64,000 nucleotides of DNA from Paranoxybacillus sp035645275 (GTDB lineage: Bacteria > Bacillota > Bacilli > Bacillales > Anoxybacillaceae): assembly GCA_035645275.1 (NCBI GenBank), contig DASQMX010000031.1, forward strand, positions 372,001 to 436,000. The letters run 5' to 3'. Below the pieces are notes generated by a model. It had not been told where the DNA came from. It saw only the letters and a program-made list of their open reading frames with translations, and did not search any database. Position 1 is the stretch's first letter, and the number at the start of each line of letters is the position of its first letter. Shown here piece after piece: positions 43,795 through 52,492 of this stretch. The position numbers were made by a program, and so were the translations under genes.

Positions 43795-44898
43795 CTACAC
43801 CTCTTTCATCTTTTGAAAGGCTTGCGACAAATCAGCCATTAAATCCTCAACATGCTCAATTCCGACTGAAAAACGCAATAACCGATTACATACCCCATTA
43901 GCAATCCGTATTTCTTCTGGAATATCCATATGTGTTTGTGTTGCCGGATACGTGATAAAGCTTTCAACTCCTCCTAAACTCTCGGCAAATGTAATTAACT
44001 TTAAGCTTTTTAAAAAGCGGTTCACCCACTTTTCATCCCGCAAACGGAAAGACAACATTCCGCCGCGGCCAGGATAGAGCACGTCAGTCACATCTTCATG
44101 CTCTGCTAAAAATTCGCTAATTCTTCGGGCGTTTTCTTCGTGCTGTTTCATGCGCAATGCCAATGTTTTCAATCCGCGAATTAACAACCATGAGTCAAAC
44201 GGAGACAGAACGGCGCCAATCGCATTATGAAATTGCGCTAGTCTTTCACAGAGCTCTTTTCCTTTGGCGACAACAAGCCCAGCCAATACATCATTATGCC
44301 CACCTAAATATTTGGTTGCGCTATGAATAACAATGTCGGCGCCTTGTCTCAGCGGCTGTTGAATAACGGGGGTATAAAACGTATTGTCCACGATCAAGAG
44401 TAAATTGTAGTGTTTCGCTAACTTGGCTACTTCCTCGATGTTCGCCTCTTGCATCAATGGATTTGTCGGCGTTTCTAAAAAAATCGCTTTTGTTTTTTCT
44501 GTAATTTCCTTCTCCACCAATTGTATGTCGCGAAAATCCACATAATGAAAAGACAACCCGTATTTTCGCCATCCTTTCTCAAAAAGCCGATATGTACCGC
44601 CATAAAGGTCGGCAGAAACTAAAAACTCATCGCCGCTTTCAAATAAAGCCATCACCGTTTGAATGGCCGCCATTCCCGATGAAAACGCATATCCTTGATC
44701 GCCCCCTTCCAGTTTGGCGATCGCTTCCTCGACGATGTTCCGCGTCGGGTTGCCTGTGCGAATATAATCGAATCCTGTTGATTGTCCAATTCCTTCATGA
44801 CGATAAGCGGTTGAAAAATAGACAGGAGGATTGACAGTTCCTGTTACCTCCTCACTTCGATTTCCTACTTGTGCTAGTATCGTCTCTATTCTTTCCAT
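43795..44898 (-). CDS. metI: Cystathionine gamma-synthase / O-acetylhomoserine thiolyase
   Basis: PLP enzyme of the same fold, 367 residues, with PLP lysine in IHSATKYLGGHNDV, SSGMAAIQTVMALF and ETPTNPLMQEANI. In B. subtilis, MetI makes cystathionine from O-acetylhomoserine and cysteine. The start ATG at 44898 has GGGGGAG five bases upstream; an open frame extends another 111 codons upstream, but that stretch is the SAM riboswitch. First gene of the operon. Confidence 0.9.
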   Translation of the reverse strand: MERIETILAQVGNRSEEVTGTVNPPVYFSTAYRHEGIGQSTGFDYIRTGNPTRNIVEEAIAKLEGGDQGYAFSSGMAAIQTVMALFESGDEFLVSADLYGGTYRLFEKGWRKYGLSFHYVDFRDIQLVEKEITEKTKAIFLETPTNPLMQEANIEEVAKLAKHYNLLLIVDNTFYTPVIQQPLRQGADIVIHSATKYLGGHNDVLAGLVVAKGKELCERLAQFHNAIGAVLSPFDSWLLIRGLKTLALRMKQHEENARRISEFLAEHEDVTDVLYPGRGGMLSFRLRDEKWVNRFLKSLKLITFAESLGGVESFITYPATQTHMDIPEEIRIANGVCNRLLRFSVGIEHVEDLMADLSQAFQKMKEV

Positions 44899-44921
44899 GT
44901 CCACTCCCCCTTTTGTAAAAT

Positions 44922-44950
44922 AAAAAAGTCTTCTAAGAAGAAGACTTTTT
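44922..44950 (-). terminator. Terminator of the SAM riboswitch
   Basis: AAAAAGTCTTCTT / AGAAGACTTTTTT stem and T run on the minus strand, between aptamer and metI; its formation would stop transcription when SAM is bound. Confidence 0.88.
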
Positions 44951-44969
44951 ACGTATGCATCAGTACTTC

Positions 44970-45078
44970 TTCTTATCTGCCGAATTGAAACCAATTCGCT
45001 GGATTTAGCACCTGGCCAAAAATTGGCTGGTTGCTGAAGCTTCACTGGGCCAGTTCCCTCCGCTTCTCTTGATAAGAA
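44970..45078 (-). ncRNA. SAM-I riboswitch (S-box) aptamer
   Basis: On the minus strand: TTCTTATCAAGAG P1 5' strand, GCGGAGGGAACTGGCCC, GAAGCTTCAGCAACC, GCCAATTTTTGGC hairpin type element, AGGTGCTAAATCCAGC, and AGATAAGAA closing P1. These are the conserved S-box blocks in order. It controls metI-metC: high SAM gives termination at 44922. Confidence 0.95.
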
Positions 45079-45210
45079 TCGAACTACCATATATTCACTT
45101 TTGAGGTTTTCTTTCAATGTAACGTATTTATACAGATTTTTCAAGCAATTTTTAAAACTTTTTACTAAAAAATAGCGAACGTCTCGTCCAAACATGGAAG
45201 CATACCTTAA

Positions 45211-45319
45211 AAGAGGCTGACTCACGCACATTTTTACAACATATCGTTCATTGCTCCATGTTATGCGCTATAATACTGTGTTGCAGGGTCTGACATTTTG
45301 CTTTAAGGTCAGCCTCTTT
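45211..45319. repeat. Nested palindromic repeat copy
   Basis: AAGAGGCTGACTCACGCACA / AAGGTCAGCCTCTT outer arms; inner GGGTCTGACATTTTGC half retained, AT-rich centre. It lies after the thiolase stop and upstream of the metI leader. Confidence 0.8.
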
Positions 45320-45327
45320 GCAGTTAT

Positions 45328-46503
45328 TTACAAACTTTCTACAAACAATGCCGTTCCCATTCCCCCGCCAACGCATAAAGAGGCAATTCCTTTTTCAAGT
45401 TGGCGGCGGTTTAATTCATGGATGAGGCTGACAATGATGCGCGCACCTGTGCAGCCAATCGGGTGCCCTAAGCTGATGCCGCTTCCATTCACATTCACTT
45501 TTTCTCTATCTAATCCAAGTTCCTTTTCAACAGCTAAGTACTGTGCCGCAAACGCTTCATTGATTTCAATTAAATCAGCATCAGCCAATGTCCACTTTAC
45601 TTTTTCCAGCCCTTTTTGTACGGCCGGAACTGGTCCGCGTCCCATGATGACTGGATCAACCCCTGCGACAGAATAACCGACGATTTTCGCAAGCGGCTGA
45701 ATTCCTTTTTCGCGTGCATAGTCGGCAGACATCAACACAAGCGCCGCTGCTCCATCATTAATTCCGGAAGAATTTCCAGCTGTCACCGTCCCATTTTTGC
45801 GGAAGACAGGTTTTAATGCCGCAAGTTTTTCTTTCGTCACATCAGCACGTGGATGCTCATCTTTTGTAACGACCGTCTCCCCTTTTCTCGTTTTCACAGT
45901 AATCGGAACAATTTGCGATTCAAAATAGCCGGACTCTATGGCATGAATCGCACGCTGATGGCTCAATAATGCCAACTCGTCTTGTTCTTCTCTCGTAATC
46001 TCGTGCTTTTCTGCAAGATTTTCTGCCGTTTCTCCCATCATCATATGATGGAGCGGATCTTCAAGAATCTCCCAAAGCGTATCCGTCACTTGCTGATGCT
46101 GCAAGCGCGCTCCCCAGCGATGCTGTTTTAATACGTATGGACTGGAGCTCATCGCTTCGACACCACCGGCAATAACAACATCGCTTAAGCCAACTTGAAT
46201 TTGCATCGCCGCCGAAATAATCGCCTGCATTCCAGAAGCACATTGACGTTGAATCGTAAAACCGGTCGTTGTGTCCGGAAAGCCAGCTAACAGCGCGGCT
46301 GTTCTCGCTGTATTCGGCATATCGGTTCTTTGAATACAATGTCCTAAAATGACTTCGTTGACTTCTTCTTTTTCAATTTGACTGCGTCGTACCGCTTCTT
46401 CTAATACGGGAACGACTAAATCAGTTGGCAATAAATCTTTGAAAGCACCTCCAAATGTGCCGATTGGCGTACGTACCGCGGAAGTAATGACAACTTCACG
46501 CAT
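45328..46503 (-). CDS. Acetyl-CoA acetyltransferase (thiolase)
   Basis: A 391-residue thiolase: active-site Cys in QRQCASGMQAI (about residue 88), the NEAFAAQ block, GHPIGCTGAR and the final catalytic Cys in CVGGGMGTA. It cleaves acetoacetyl-CoA to two acetyl-CoA or runs in reverse. It is the last gene of the 3-hydroxybutyrate operon, 48 bases after the dehydrogenase. Confidence 0.9.
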   Translation of the reverse strand: MREVVITSAVRTPIGTFGGAFKDLLPTDLVVPVLEEAVRRSQIEKEEVNEVILGHCIQRTDMPNTARTAALLAGFPDTTTGFTIQRQCASGMQAIISAAMQIQVGLSDVVIAGGVEAMSSSPYVLKQHRWGARLQHQQVTDTLWEILEDPLHHMMMGETAENLAEKHEITREEQDELALLSHQRAIHAIESGYFESQIVPITVKTRKGETVVTKDEHPRADVTKEKLAALKPVFRKNGTVTAGNSSGINDGAAALVLMSADYAREKGIQPLAKIVGYSVAGVDPVIMGRGPVPAVQKGLEKVKWTLADADLIEINEAFAAQYLAVEKELGLDREKVNVNGSGISLGHPIGCTGARIIVSLIHELNRRQLEKGIASLCVGGGMGTALFVESL

Positions 46504-46551
46504 CTTTCACTCCCCCTTTGTCTAATTTATCCATATGAATTATATGAGCAA

Positions 46552-47328
46552 CTACTGTGCTGTATAACCTCCATCGATAACAACGGCTTGACCTGTAATT
46601 CCTTTTGCTTGCTCACTTGCGAGAAACATAGCATAATCAGCAATCTCTTCAACGGATAATAAACGTCTTTGCGGCACAAGTGGATAAATGACTTCCTCTA
46701 ATACTTTTTCTAATGGAACATTGCGCGTGGCTGCCAAATCGGTAAGCTGATTGCGAACAAGCGGTGTATCCACATATCCTGGACATAGCGCATTAACCGT
46801 AATACCATGGGGTGCTCCCTCAAGTGCCGCCACCTTCGTTAAACCGATGATTCCGTGCTTTGCGCTGTTATATGCCGCTTTGCCAGCAAAACCGACCAAA
46901 CCGTTAATGGACGCCATATTAATAACGCGGCCATATTTTTGGTGTTTCATGATTGGAAACACGTGTTTAATCGCCATGAACGGAGCGGTCAACATGACGC
47001 GGATGAGCAATTCAAATTTCTCTGTTGGAAAATCTTCAATCATCGATACATATTGCAAACCGGCATTATTAATTAAAATATCGATCCGTCCAAACCGATG
47101 AACTGCTTCATCAAGCGCCGCTTTCACTTCCGCTTCTGAGGTGACATCACACTTCAAGCCAACAGCTTCGTATCCCTCATTTCGAAGCGATTCTGCCGCT
47201 TCCTCGACCGCTGTTTTATTTAAATCCGTAAGAATTACCTTTGCGCCGTTTTCAGCAAACTTTTTCGCTATTTCATAACCGATCCCTCTCGCGGCTCCTG
47301 TTACAAACATGACTTGATCTTTTACCAT
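46552..47328 (-). CDS. 3-hydroxybutyrate dehydrogenase
   Basis: A 258-residue SDR enzyme: cofactor motif TGAARGIG (10-17), NNAG, catalytic Ser and YNSAKHG (Y153-type YxxxK), and the insert YVDTPLVRNQ with a C-terminal GGYTAQ, typical of (R)-3-hydroxybutyrate dehydrogenases. It oxidises 3-hydroxybutyrate to acetoacetate with NAD. It lies 19 bases after the GntP-type permease gene. Confidence 0.88.
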   Translation of the reverse strand: MVKDQVMFVTGAARGIGYEIAKKFAENGAKVILTDLNKTAVEEAAESLRNEGYEAVGLKCDVTSEAEVKAALDEAVHRFGRIDILINNAGLQYVSMIEDFPTEKFELLIRVMLTAPFMAIKHVFPIMKHQKYGRVINMASINGLVGFAGKAAYNSAKHGIIGLTKVAALEGAPHGITVNALCPGYVDTPLVRNQLTDLAATRNVPLEKVLEEVIYPLVPQRRLLSVEEIADYAMFLASEQAKGITGQAVVIDGGYTAQ

Positions 47329-47347
47329 GTCAAAGCCCCCTATATGA

Positions 47348-48667
47348 TTAGATTCCTATACCTAACGAGAATAAGATAATCGCAAGCACTGTCCCTAAAG
47401 CCGGAACAATCACGGTTAACGCTCCAACTGCGTTATACGCGTCTTGATGCGTCTCACCGCAAATCGCACGAATTGTTGTTACGACATAGCCGTTATGCGG
47501 CAGTGAATCAAGCGCCCCCGAAGAAATTGCAACAACGCGGTGTAACGCTTCCGGGTTCACTCCCATATCCATGTAATGCGGCGCGAGAATTGGTAACGCG
47601 ATCGCTTGCCCGCCTGAAGCAGACCCCGTCATTCCAGCAATAACGCTTACAGCAATCGCGCCACCAATTAATGGACTTCCTGAAATGCTTGTCATCGTTT
47701 CAACGGCTGCTCCGAATGCTGGAACTGCTTTCGCTACACCGCCAAAACCGACAACTGCTGCCGTATTGCCTAAAGCAATCAATGCTCCAAATGTTCCTTC
47801 AGAAACAGCGCCGCCAAAATTGTTGAAGTATTTGCGGTTTAACACATAAGCAGCAATCACGCCGCCAAGTAAAGCAATGATTAATGCGGACTGTTTTAAA
47901 GAATCGTGGAAAACAAATGAAATAATCAAAACAACGATGAGCGGAATCATACCGGCGGCTGGATGCGGCAGAGGTTTATCACTCTCTACTGGATCTCCTT
48001 CTCTAGCAACAAATCCCTCTCCTCTTGCCACCGCTTTGGCAATCATTCTCTTTAACCACCAATAACCAAATACAGCCATGAAAATGGCGACAATTAAACT
48101 GACTTCCCATCCCGCATAAGGAGATGTTTTTAAATATTCAATCGGAATCCAGTTTTGAATTTCCGGAGAACCGGCTGATGTCATCGTAAACGTAACGGAA
48201 CCGAACGCAAGGGCACCGGGAATAAAACGACGTGGTAAATTGGCTTGTTTAAATAAGCTGACTGCCATTGGATAAACAGAAAACGCAACAACGAATAAGC
48301 TCACTCCGCCATATGTTAAGACAGCACAAGCAATAACGACAGCTAAAACCGCGCGCTTCATCCCAAGCTTACCTACAATCCATTTTGAAACGCTGTCTGC
48401 TGCCCCGCTATCTTCCATTACCTTTCCGAAAATCGCCCCTAATAAAAACATTAAATACCAAGACTGAATAAAGCTAGAAAATCCAGCCATATAGTTGCCG
48501 ACTAAATTTGCTTCCCCCTCGCCGACAAGCTGCGGAAACAGCGGCAGACCGCTGAACACAGCAACGATGAGCGCACACAATGGCGCAGCGACAAAGAGGT
48601 TCATCCCTCTCATCGTTAAATAAATCAATAATACAAGCCCCCCGATAAGACCGATCATACTCCACAT
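47348..48667 (-). CDS. GntP-family permease, probable 3-hydroxybutyrate uptake
   Basis: A 439-residue GntP-type transporter with about 12 membrane segments; marks include GSPEIQNWIPIEYL, SASGGQAIALPILAPH and SSGALDSLPHNGYVV. In B. subtilis the similar yxjC is linked to scoAB and the dehydrogenase gene. The operon context points to 3-hydroxybutyrate as substrate. It is now the first intact gene of the operon, behind the decayed scoB. Confidence 0.85.
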   Translation of the reverse strand: MWSMIGLIGGLVLLIYLTMRGMNLFVAAPLCALIVAVFSGLPLFPQLVGEGEANLVGNYMAGFSSFIQSWYLMFLLGAIFGKVMEDSGAADSVSKWIVGKLGMKRAVLAVVIACAVLTYGGVSLFVVAFSVYPMAVSLFKQANLPRRFIPGALAFGSVTFTMTSAGSPEIQNWIPIEYLKTSPYAGWEVSLIVAIFMAVFGYWWLKRMIAKAVARGEGFVAREGDPVESDKPLPHPAAGMIPLIVVLIISFVFHDSLKQSALIIALLGGVIAAYVLNRKYFNNFGGAVSEGTFGALIALGNTAAVVGFGGVAKAVPAFGAAVETMTSISGSPLIGGAIAVSVIAGMTGSASGGQAIALPILAPHYMDMGVNPEALHRVVAISSGALDSLPHNGYVVTTIRAICGETHQDAYNAVGALTVIVPALGTVLAIILFSLGIGI

Positions 48668-48688
48668 TTCCCGCTCACCCCCAATGTA

Positions 48689-49010
48689 TTACACACGTAT
48701 TAGAAGACTTTCATCAACAATTAAATTGGGCTCTGATACTGCTTGAATTTCTTGTACTGTGCTTCCATCTAAGATTTCTACTCATTTTCGTCCATTCTCT
48801 GTCACATCAATGACCGCTCTTTCCGTAATGATTCGATTGACAACTCTCTTTCCGGTTAGCGGAAGACTGCACTCTTTCACCATCTTCGGTTTACCGTCTT
48901 TGTTGACATGTTCCATAATGACAATCATTTTCTTGACTCCATGAACTACATCCATGGCGCCGTCATGAATGTCTTTGACTGCTTCAACAAATGCAGAATG
49001 TACTTCCCCC
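48689..49010 (-). pseudogene. scoB: scoB remnant (3-oxoacid CoA-transferase subunit B)
   Basis: The minus-strand frame reads GAMDVVHGVKKMIVIMEHVNK, then KECSLPLTGKRVVNRIITERAV, NGRK-stop-VEILDG and an end LLIRV-stop. This is the C-terminal third of ScoB, with an internal TGA after NGRK (near 48777), the N-terminal two thirds missing, and scoA absent. The operon promoter is intact upstream, so decay happened inside a still-regulated operon. Confidence 0.85.
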
Positions 49011-49043
49011 CTTGCTAATCATTTTTTCTTCATCTGATTATCG

Positions 49044-49060
49044 TGCAAGAATGATACCAA
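49044..49060 (-). promoter_or_regulatory. Sigma-54 (-24/-12) promoter
   Basis: TTGGTATCATTCTTGCA on the minus strand: GG and GC are exactly 12 bases apart, as in the TTGGCAC-N5-TTGCW consensus. It drives the scoB remnant-gntP-dehydrogenase-thiolase operon and fits the sigma-54 activator encoded next to it. Confidence 0.82.
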
Positions 49061-49120
49061 TTCAAAATTATTAAAATATAAATTAAATAAATAATATTAA
49101 TACTATTTATATGCAGAAAA

Positions 49121-49136
49121 TTCCAACAATACGGAA
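49121..49136 (-). promoter_or_regulatory. Possible third activator site
   Basis: TTCCAACAATACGGAA keeps the TTCC-N8-GGAA frame of the two strong sites but not their centre. It is about 54 bases nearer the promoter. Confidence 0.4.
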
Positions 49137-49174
49137 ACAATTTAAAACCATTACGTAAAAACATGCATAAAAAA

Positions 49175-49210
49175 ATCCAGAATTCCGGAACAAATTCCAG
49201 AATTCTGGAA
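49175..49210 (-). promoter_or_regulatory. Tandem palindromic upstream activator sites
   Basis: ATCCAGAATTCCGGAA (49175-49190) and the perfect 16-base palindrome TTCCAGAATTCTGGAA (49195-49210), centres 20 bases (about two helical turns) apart and roughly 120-150 bases upstream of the sigma-54 promoter. Predicted binding sites of the enhancer-binding protein encoded at 49213. Confidence 0.75.
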
Positions 49211-49212
49211 AA

Positions 49213-50583
49213 CTAATCATCTAATCGGTATTTTTTTATTTTCTCGTATATGGCCGATTTGCTGATACCAAGAGCCTTTGCCGCTTTCAGTTTATCATTT
49301 TGATGCAATGCCAAGCTTTTCTGAATAATTACCTTCTCTGTTTCTTCAAGCAATTGCTTTAACGTTTTCCCCTCAAGCTGATATACCGTATTCGTTTTTA
49401 AATATTCAGGCAACGCTTCTACTGTAATCGTTTCACCGTTGGCAAAATGGACAGCTGCTTCAATCACATTCTCCAGTTCGCGAATGTTTCCTGGCCACGC
49501 ATGCTGTGAGAAAATTTGCAGTACTTCTTCGTCAACTGCCGTAATTCGTTTTCCCGACCGTTTGCCAATTTTATCAATAAAATGGTCTGTAAGTACTCGA
49601 ATATCCTCAGGGCGTTCACGCAAGGGAGGAATGACGAAGGGAACAACATTAATCCGATAATATAGATCCTCACGAAACCGTTTTTCTTCCATCATTTTTT
49701 CTAACGGTCGATTTGTTGCCGCAATAATTCTCACATCTACAGAAACGGTTTTTGTCGCTCCGACCGGTTCAATCTCTTTTTCCTGTAGAACTCGAAGCAG
49801 TTTGACTTGCATATGCAGAGGCATATCTCCGATTTCATCAAGAAAAATTGTTCCGCCGTGAGCCAATTGAAACTTTCCTTTTTTGCCGCCTTTTTTTGCT
49901 CCAGTAAATGCTCCTTCTTCATAACCAAACAATTCCGATTCAAGCAAATGCTCAGGGATGGCACCGCAATTCACCTTAATAAACGGTTTGCTGCTTCGGC
50001 TGCTTAGCTGATGAATACTGTGAGCAAACAGCTCTTTTCCTGTACCGCTTTCACCGCGAATCAATACAGAAATATCGCTATCTGCAATTCTCTTCACTTT
50101 TTCTTTTAATATTTCTATTTGTTTAGATCGAGAGATAATGTCTTTTAATGTGTACTTTGCTCCGTTGTCTTCCTTCCATTCTTGCAAATACGTTTGCAAT
50201 TGTGACAACAAACTTTTAATATGGCTATTCATTCTCTTCCATTCATTTGTGTCACGAAAAATCACAGTCCCAATAGCTCCGATTACTTTTCCGTTAGAAA
50301 AAATCGGAATACGGTTAGCAATCATATAGTTTCCTTTTATGTAATGCAGATCGGCAATCTCTTCTTTTCCTGTTTCTACAACAATATGCATTCTTGTATT
50401 CTCAATCACTTCCGTTACATGTTTACCGATAATTTCTTCACGATTCTTCCCTAAAAATTCGCAATAGTTTTTATTGATGTAAATAATTCTCCCCTTTTCA
50501 TCAACAACAACAATCCATTCATAGGCACAATTAATAATTGTTTCAAGAATTTCATGCTGGAATGTAATATGATTTTCCGCCAT
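49213..50583 (-). CDS. Sigma-54-dependent activator of the 3-hydroxybutyrate operon
   Basis: A 456-residue enhancer-binding protein: PAS domain (about 10-110), AAA+ domain with Walker A GESGTGKE (177-184), GAFTGA (224-229) for sigma-54 contact, Walker B GTIFLDEIGD, and a Fis-type HTH (LKAAKALGISKSAIYEKIKKY). It is transcribed in the same direction as the operon, and its stop codon lies next to the activator sites. The PAS domain probably senses a small ligand; the inducer is unknown. A GGAGAAGG site precedes the ATG. Confidence 0.92.
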   Translation of the reverse strand: MAENHITFQHEILETIINCAYEWIVVVDEKGRIIYINKNYCEFLGKNREEIIGKHVTEVIENTRMHIVVETGKEEIADLHYIKGNYMIANRIPIFSNGKVIGAIGTVIFRDTNEWKRMNSHIKSLLSQLQTYLQEWKEDNGAKYTLKDIISRSKQIEILKEKVKRIADSDISVLIRGESGTGKELFAHSIHQLSSRSSKPFIKVNCGAIPEHLLESELFGYEEGAFTGAKKGGKKGKFQLAHGGTIFLDEIGDMPLHMQVKLLRVLQEKEIEPVGATKTVSVDVRIIAATNRPLEKMMEEKRFREDLYYRINVVPFVIPPLRERPEDIRVLTDHFIDKIGKRSGKRITAVDEEVLQIFSQHAWPGNIRELENVIEAAVHFANGETITVEALPEYLKTNTVYQLEGKTLKQLLEETEKVIIQKSLALHQNDKLKAAKALGISKSAIYEKIKKYRLDD

Positions 50584-50614
50584 CTTCCTTCTCCCCCTTT
50601 CTCCTAGTTTTATA

Positions 50615-50738
50615 AAGAGGCTGACCTATCAGTGTCTGACCTCACGCACATCTCACCCTATATAGCTTACTCATCGAACTATTGCGTGCTATATACGGTG
50701 TTACGGGGTCTGACACTTTGCTTTAGGCCAGCCTCTCT
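50615..50738. repeat. Nested palindromic repeat, full-length copy
   Basis: AAAGAGGCTGACCTA / TAGGCCAGCCTCTCTTT outer arms, AGTGTCTGACCTCACGCA inner arm with GGGGTCTGACACTT partner, then TATATAG / CTATATA near the centre. It has three nested stems. It is placed between yutG stop and the activator gene start. Confidence 0.85.
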
Positions 50739-50743
50739 TTTCA

Positions 50744-51301
50744 TTAAGATATCGCTTCTTCCTTTTCTTGTATAACTTCTGTTTCTTCGTTTAACCGTTC
50801 TTCCTCATCGCGGAAACGGTGTGCTAATCTTCCGGCAGCACTAGCAGCGATACTCGCTACTAGATCATCTAAAAATGTGTGCACGCCTTGGCCATTTTTC
50901 GTGTTTAACTGTTGAATAATACCGATTTTATGTTTATCAAGATGTCCGAATGTCGTTACCGCGATACTTCCGTAACCTAATACGGCGCCTAAGGCAATCG
51001 TCTCATCCACACCAAATAGCCCTTCATCTGTTTCTACAAGCGTTTGCAATGGTTCGGACAGCATCTTTCTCTCGGCCAGTTTGTCAAGTTCAATTCCCAC
51101 TAAAATGGCATGTTGCACTTCCCGTTTTTGCAGAACCTTTTCCACACTTTCTATACAATCATCAATGGTTAATCCTTTATTATACGGACTTTGCATCTCA
51201 TAAACAATTTCGGCAATGGCTTGAATCGTAACGCCGCGCTCTGCCAGCAAACGCAAAGCGGCTTCTGTTACTTCTTTGCTTTTTACTCGTCTTTTTTCCA
51301 T
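50744..51301 (-). CDS. yutG: PgpA family phosphatidylglycerophosphatase (YutG)
   Basis: A 185-residue protein of the PgpA/YutG family. Marks are GVTIQAIAEIVYEMQSPYNKG, the acidic GVDETIALGAVLGYGSIAVTTFG, and FLDDLVASIAASAAGR. YutG has phosphatidylglycerolphosphate phosphatase activity in B. subtilis; the last step of phosphatidylglycerol synthesis at the membrane. ATG 51299-51301 is preferred with GAGGAGAG upstream. Confidence 0.8.
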   Translation of the reverse strand: MEKRRVKSKEVTEAALRLLAERGVTIQAIAEIVYEMQSPYNKGLTIDDCIESVEKVLQKREVQHAILVGIELDKLAERKMLSEPLQTLVETDEGLFGVDETIALGAVLGYGSIAVTTFGHLDKHKIGIIQQLNTKNGQGVHTFLDDLVASIAASAAGRLAHRFRDEEERLNEETEVIQEKEEAIS

Positions 51302-51417
51302 GTTCACTCTCCTCTCCAGAGAAAAACATATTTCGCTAGTGTAAAATCTTGACTCTTTTCCAATTATAGCACTGTATAAATTGAACTTGAATATTTTTGA
51401 CTTCTGGTGGACAAGAG

Positions 51418-51576
51418 GGTTTTCGACTGTCGGAGAGGCTGTCTCATAAGGTCCAGACCCCTACGAGGCAGCCTCTTGGTCATGCATAAGCATGACCGAT
51501 GACCGAACAACTCCGCTAGAGGACAAATGGTATTGTCCTTATAGCGGAGTGTTGTTCGGTCACGACAGTCGAAAAA
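51418..51576. repeat. Palindrome cluster with terminal inverted repeats (MITE-like)
   Basis: Terminal arms GGTTTTCGACTGTCG (51418-51432) and CGACAGTCGAAAAAC (51562-51576) enclose three hairpins: AGAGGCTGTCTCA...GAGGCAGCCTCT (51434-51476, a short copy of the dispersed repeat), GGTCATGC / GCATGACC (51478-51497), and a long ACCGAACAACTCCGCTA / TAGCGGAGTGTTGTTCGGT stem (51502-51561). No coding frame. Confidence 0.75.
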
Positions 51577-51696
51577 CATCCGTGATTCTTTGCTCAAAAT
51601 CTCAACAGGTGAAACATCAAGTTACATTGCGGCATGTTTTAACACAAATATGCTAAAATAACAGATGAATTTGAAAATAGTGATGGAGGATTAATA

Positions 51697-52425
51697 ATGA
51701 CAGAACAAAAAGGAACCACTTTAGTACAAACCATTTACAGCCAAGAGTTAAATGAAGAAGTAACATTGCTTATTTATTTACCGAGCACGTATTCTCCTCT
51801 TCATAAGTATTCGCTTCTTATTGCTCAAGATGGTAAAGATTACTTTATGCTTGGAAAAGTAGCGCGGGCAGTGGAAGATTTATTGGCAAACAAAAAAATT
51901 GATCGGACGATCGTTGTCGGCATTCCGTATAAAGATGTGAACGATCGTTACGAAAAATATCATCCGAACGGCAAAAAGCATGCGGCTTATTTACGGTTTT
52001 TAGCCAATGAGCTTGTTCCATATTTAGATAAAGAATTTCCTACTTATCAAATGGGATTGGGCCGCGCGTTAATCGGCGACTCCCTTGGCGGCACCGTTTC
52101 ATTATTAGCCGGGCTCACTTACCCGCATACATTCGGAAAAATCGCTATGCAATCACCTTATATTAACGAAGCCATTATGGAAAAAGTGAAAAATTTTGCG
52201 CACCCACATCTGTTGCAGCTTTACCATTCGATCGGCACAGAAGAGACTGCAGTCAAAACAACGGATGGCAAAATTCGGGACTTTATAACACCAAACCGCC
52301 AGGTTCATCAGCTATTTAAGCAAAAAGGATTTACTTACAAATATGAAGAATTCAACGGGAACCATACTTGGACATATTGGCAGCCTGATTTGCCAAAAGC
52401 GCTTGAGAACATTCTCGTCATTTAA
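51697..52425 (+). CDS. yjcH: Esterase family protein YjcH
   Basis: A 242-residue alpha/beta hydrolase of the esterase D/enterochelin-esterase type: nucleophile elbow GDSLGG (about 128-133), acid region, and catalytic His in FNGNHTWTYW. It is followed by yjcG and yjcF as in B. subtilis (order reversed on the strand). The substrate is unknown. GGAGG precedes the ATG by 7 bases. Confidence 0.85.
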   Translation: MTEQKGTTLVQTIYSQELNEEVTLLIYLPSTYSPLHKYSLLIAQDGKDYFMLGKVARAVEDLLANKKIDRTIVVGIPYKDVNDRYEKYHPNGKKHAAYLRFLANELVPYLDKEFPTYQMGLGRALIGDSLGGTVSLLAGLTYPHTFGKIAMQSPYINEAIMEKVKNFAHPHLLQLYHSIGTEETAVKTTDGKIRDFITPNRQVHQLFKQKGFTYKYEEFNGNHTWTYWQPDLPKALENILVI

Positions 52426-52492
52426 CACAGCTACCATAATTTTCGAAATCTTGTTATAATTGAATAATACTATAAAAAAGGAGGGAATTTTT

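Noticed and set aside
44899..45231. Longer MetI protein starting near 45231
   Set aside because: The extra codons cover the SAM riboswitch and its terminator; a good ribosome binding site precedes the ATG at 44898.
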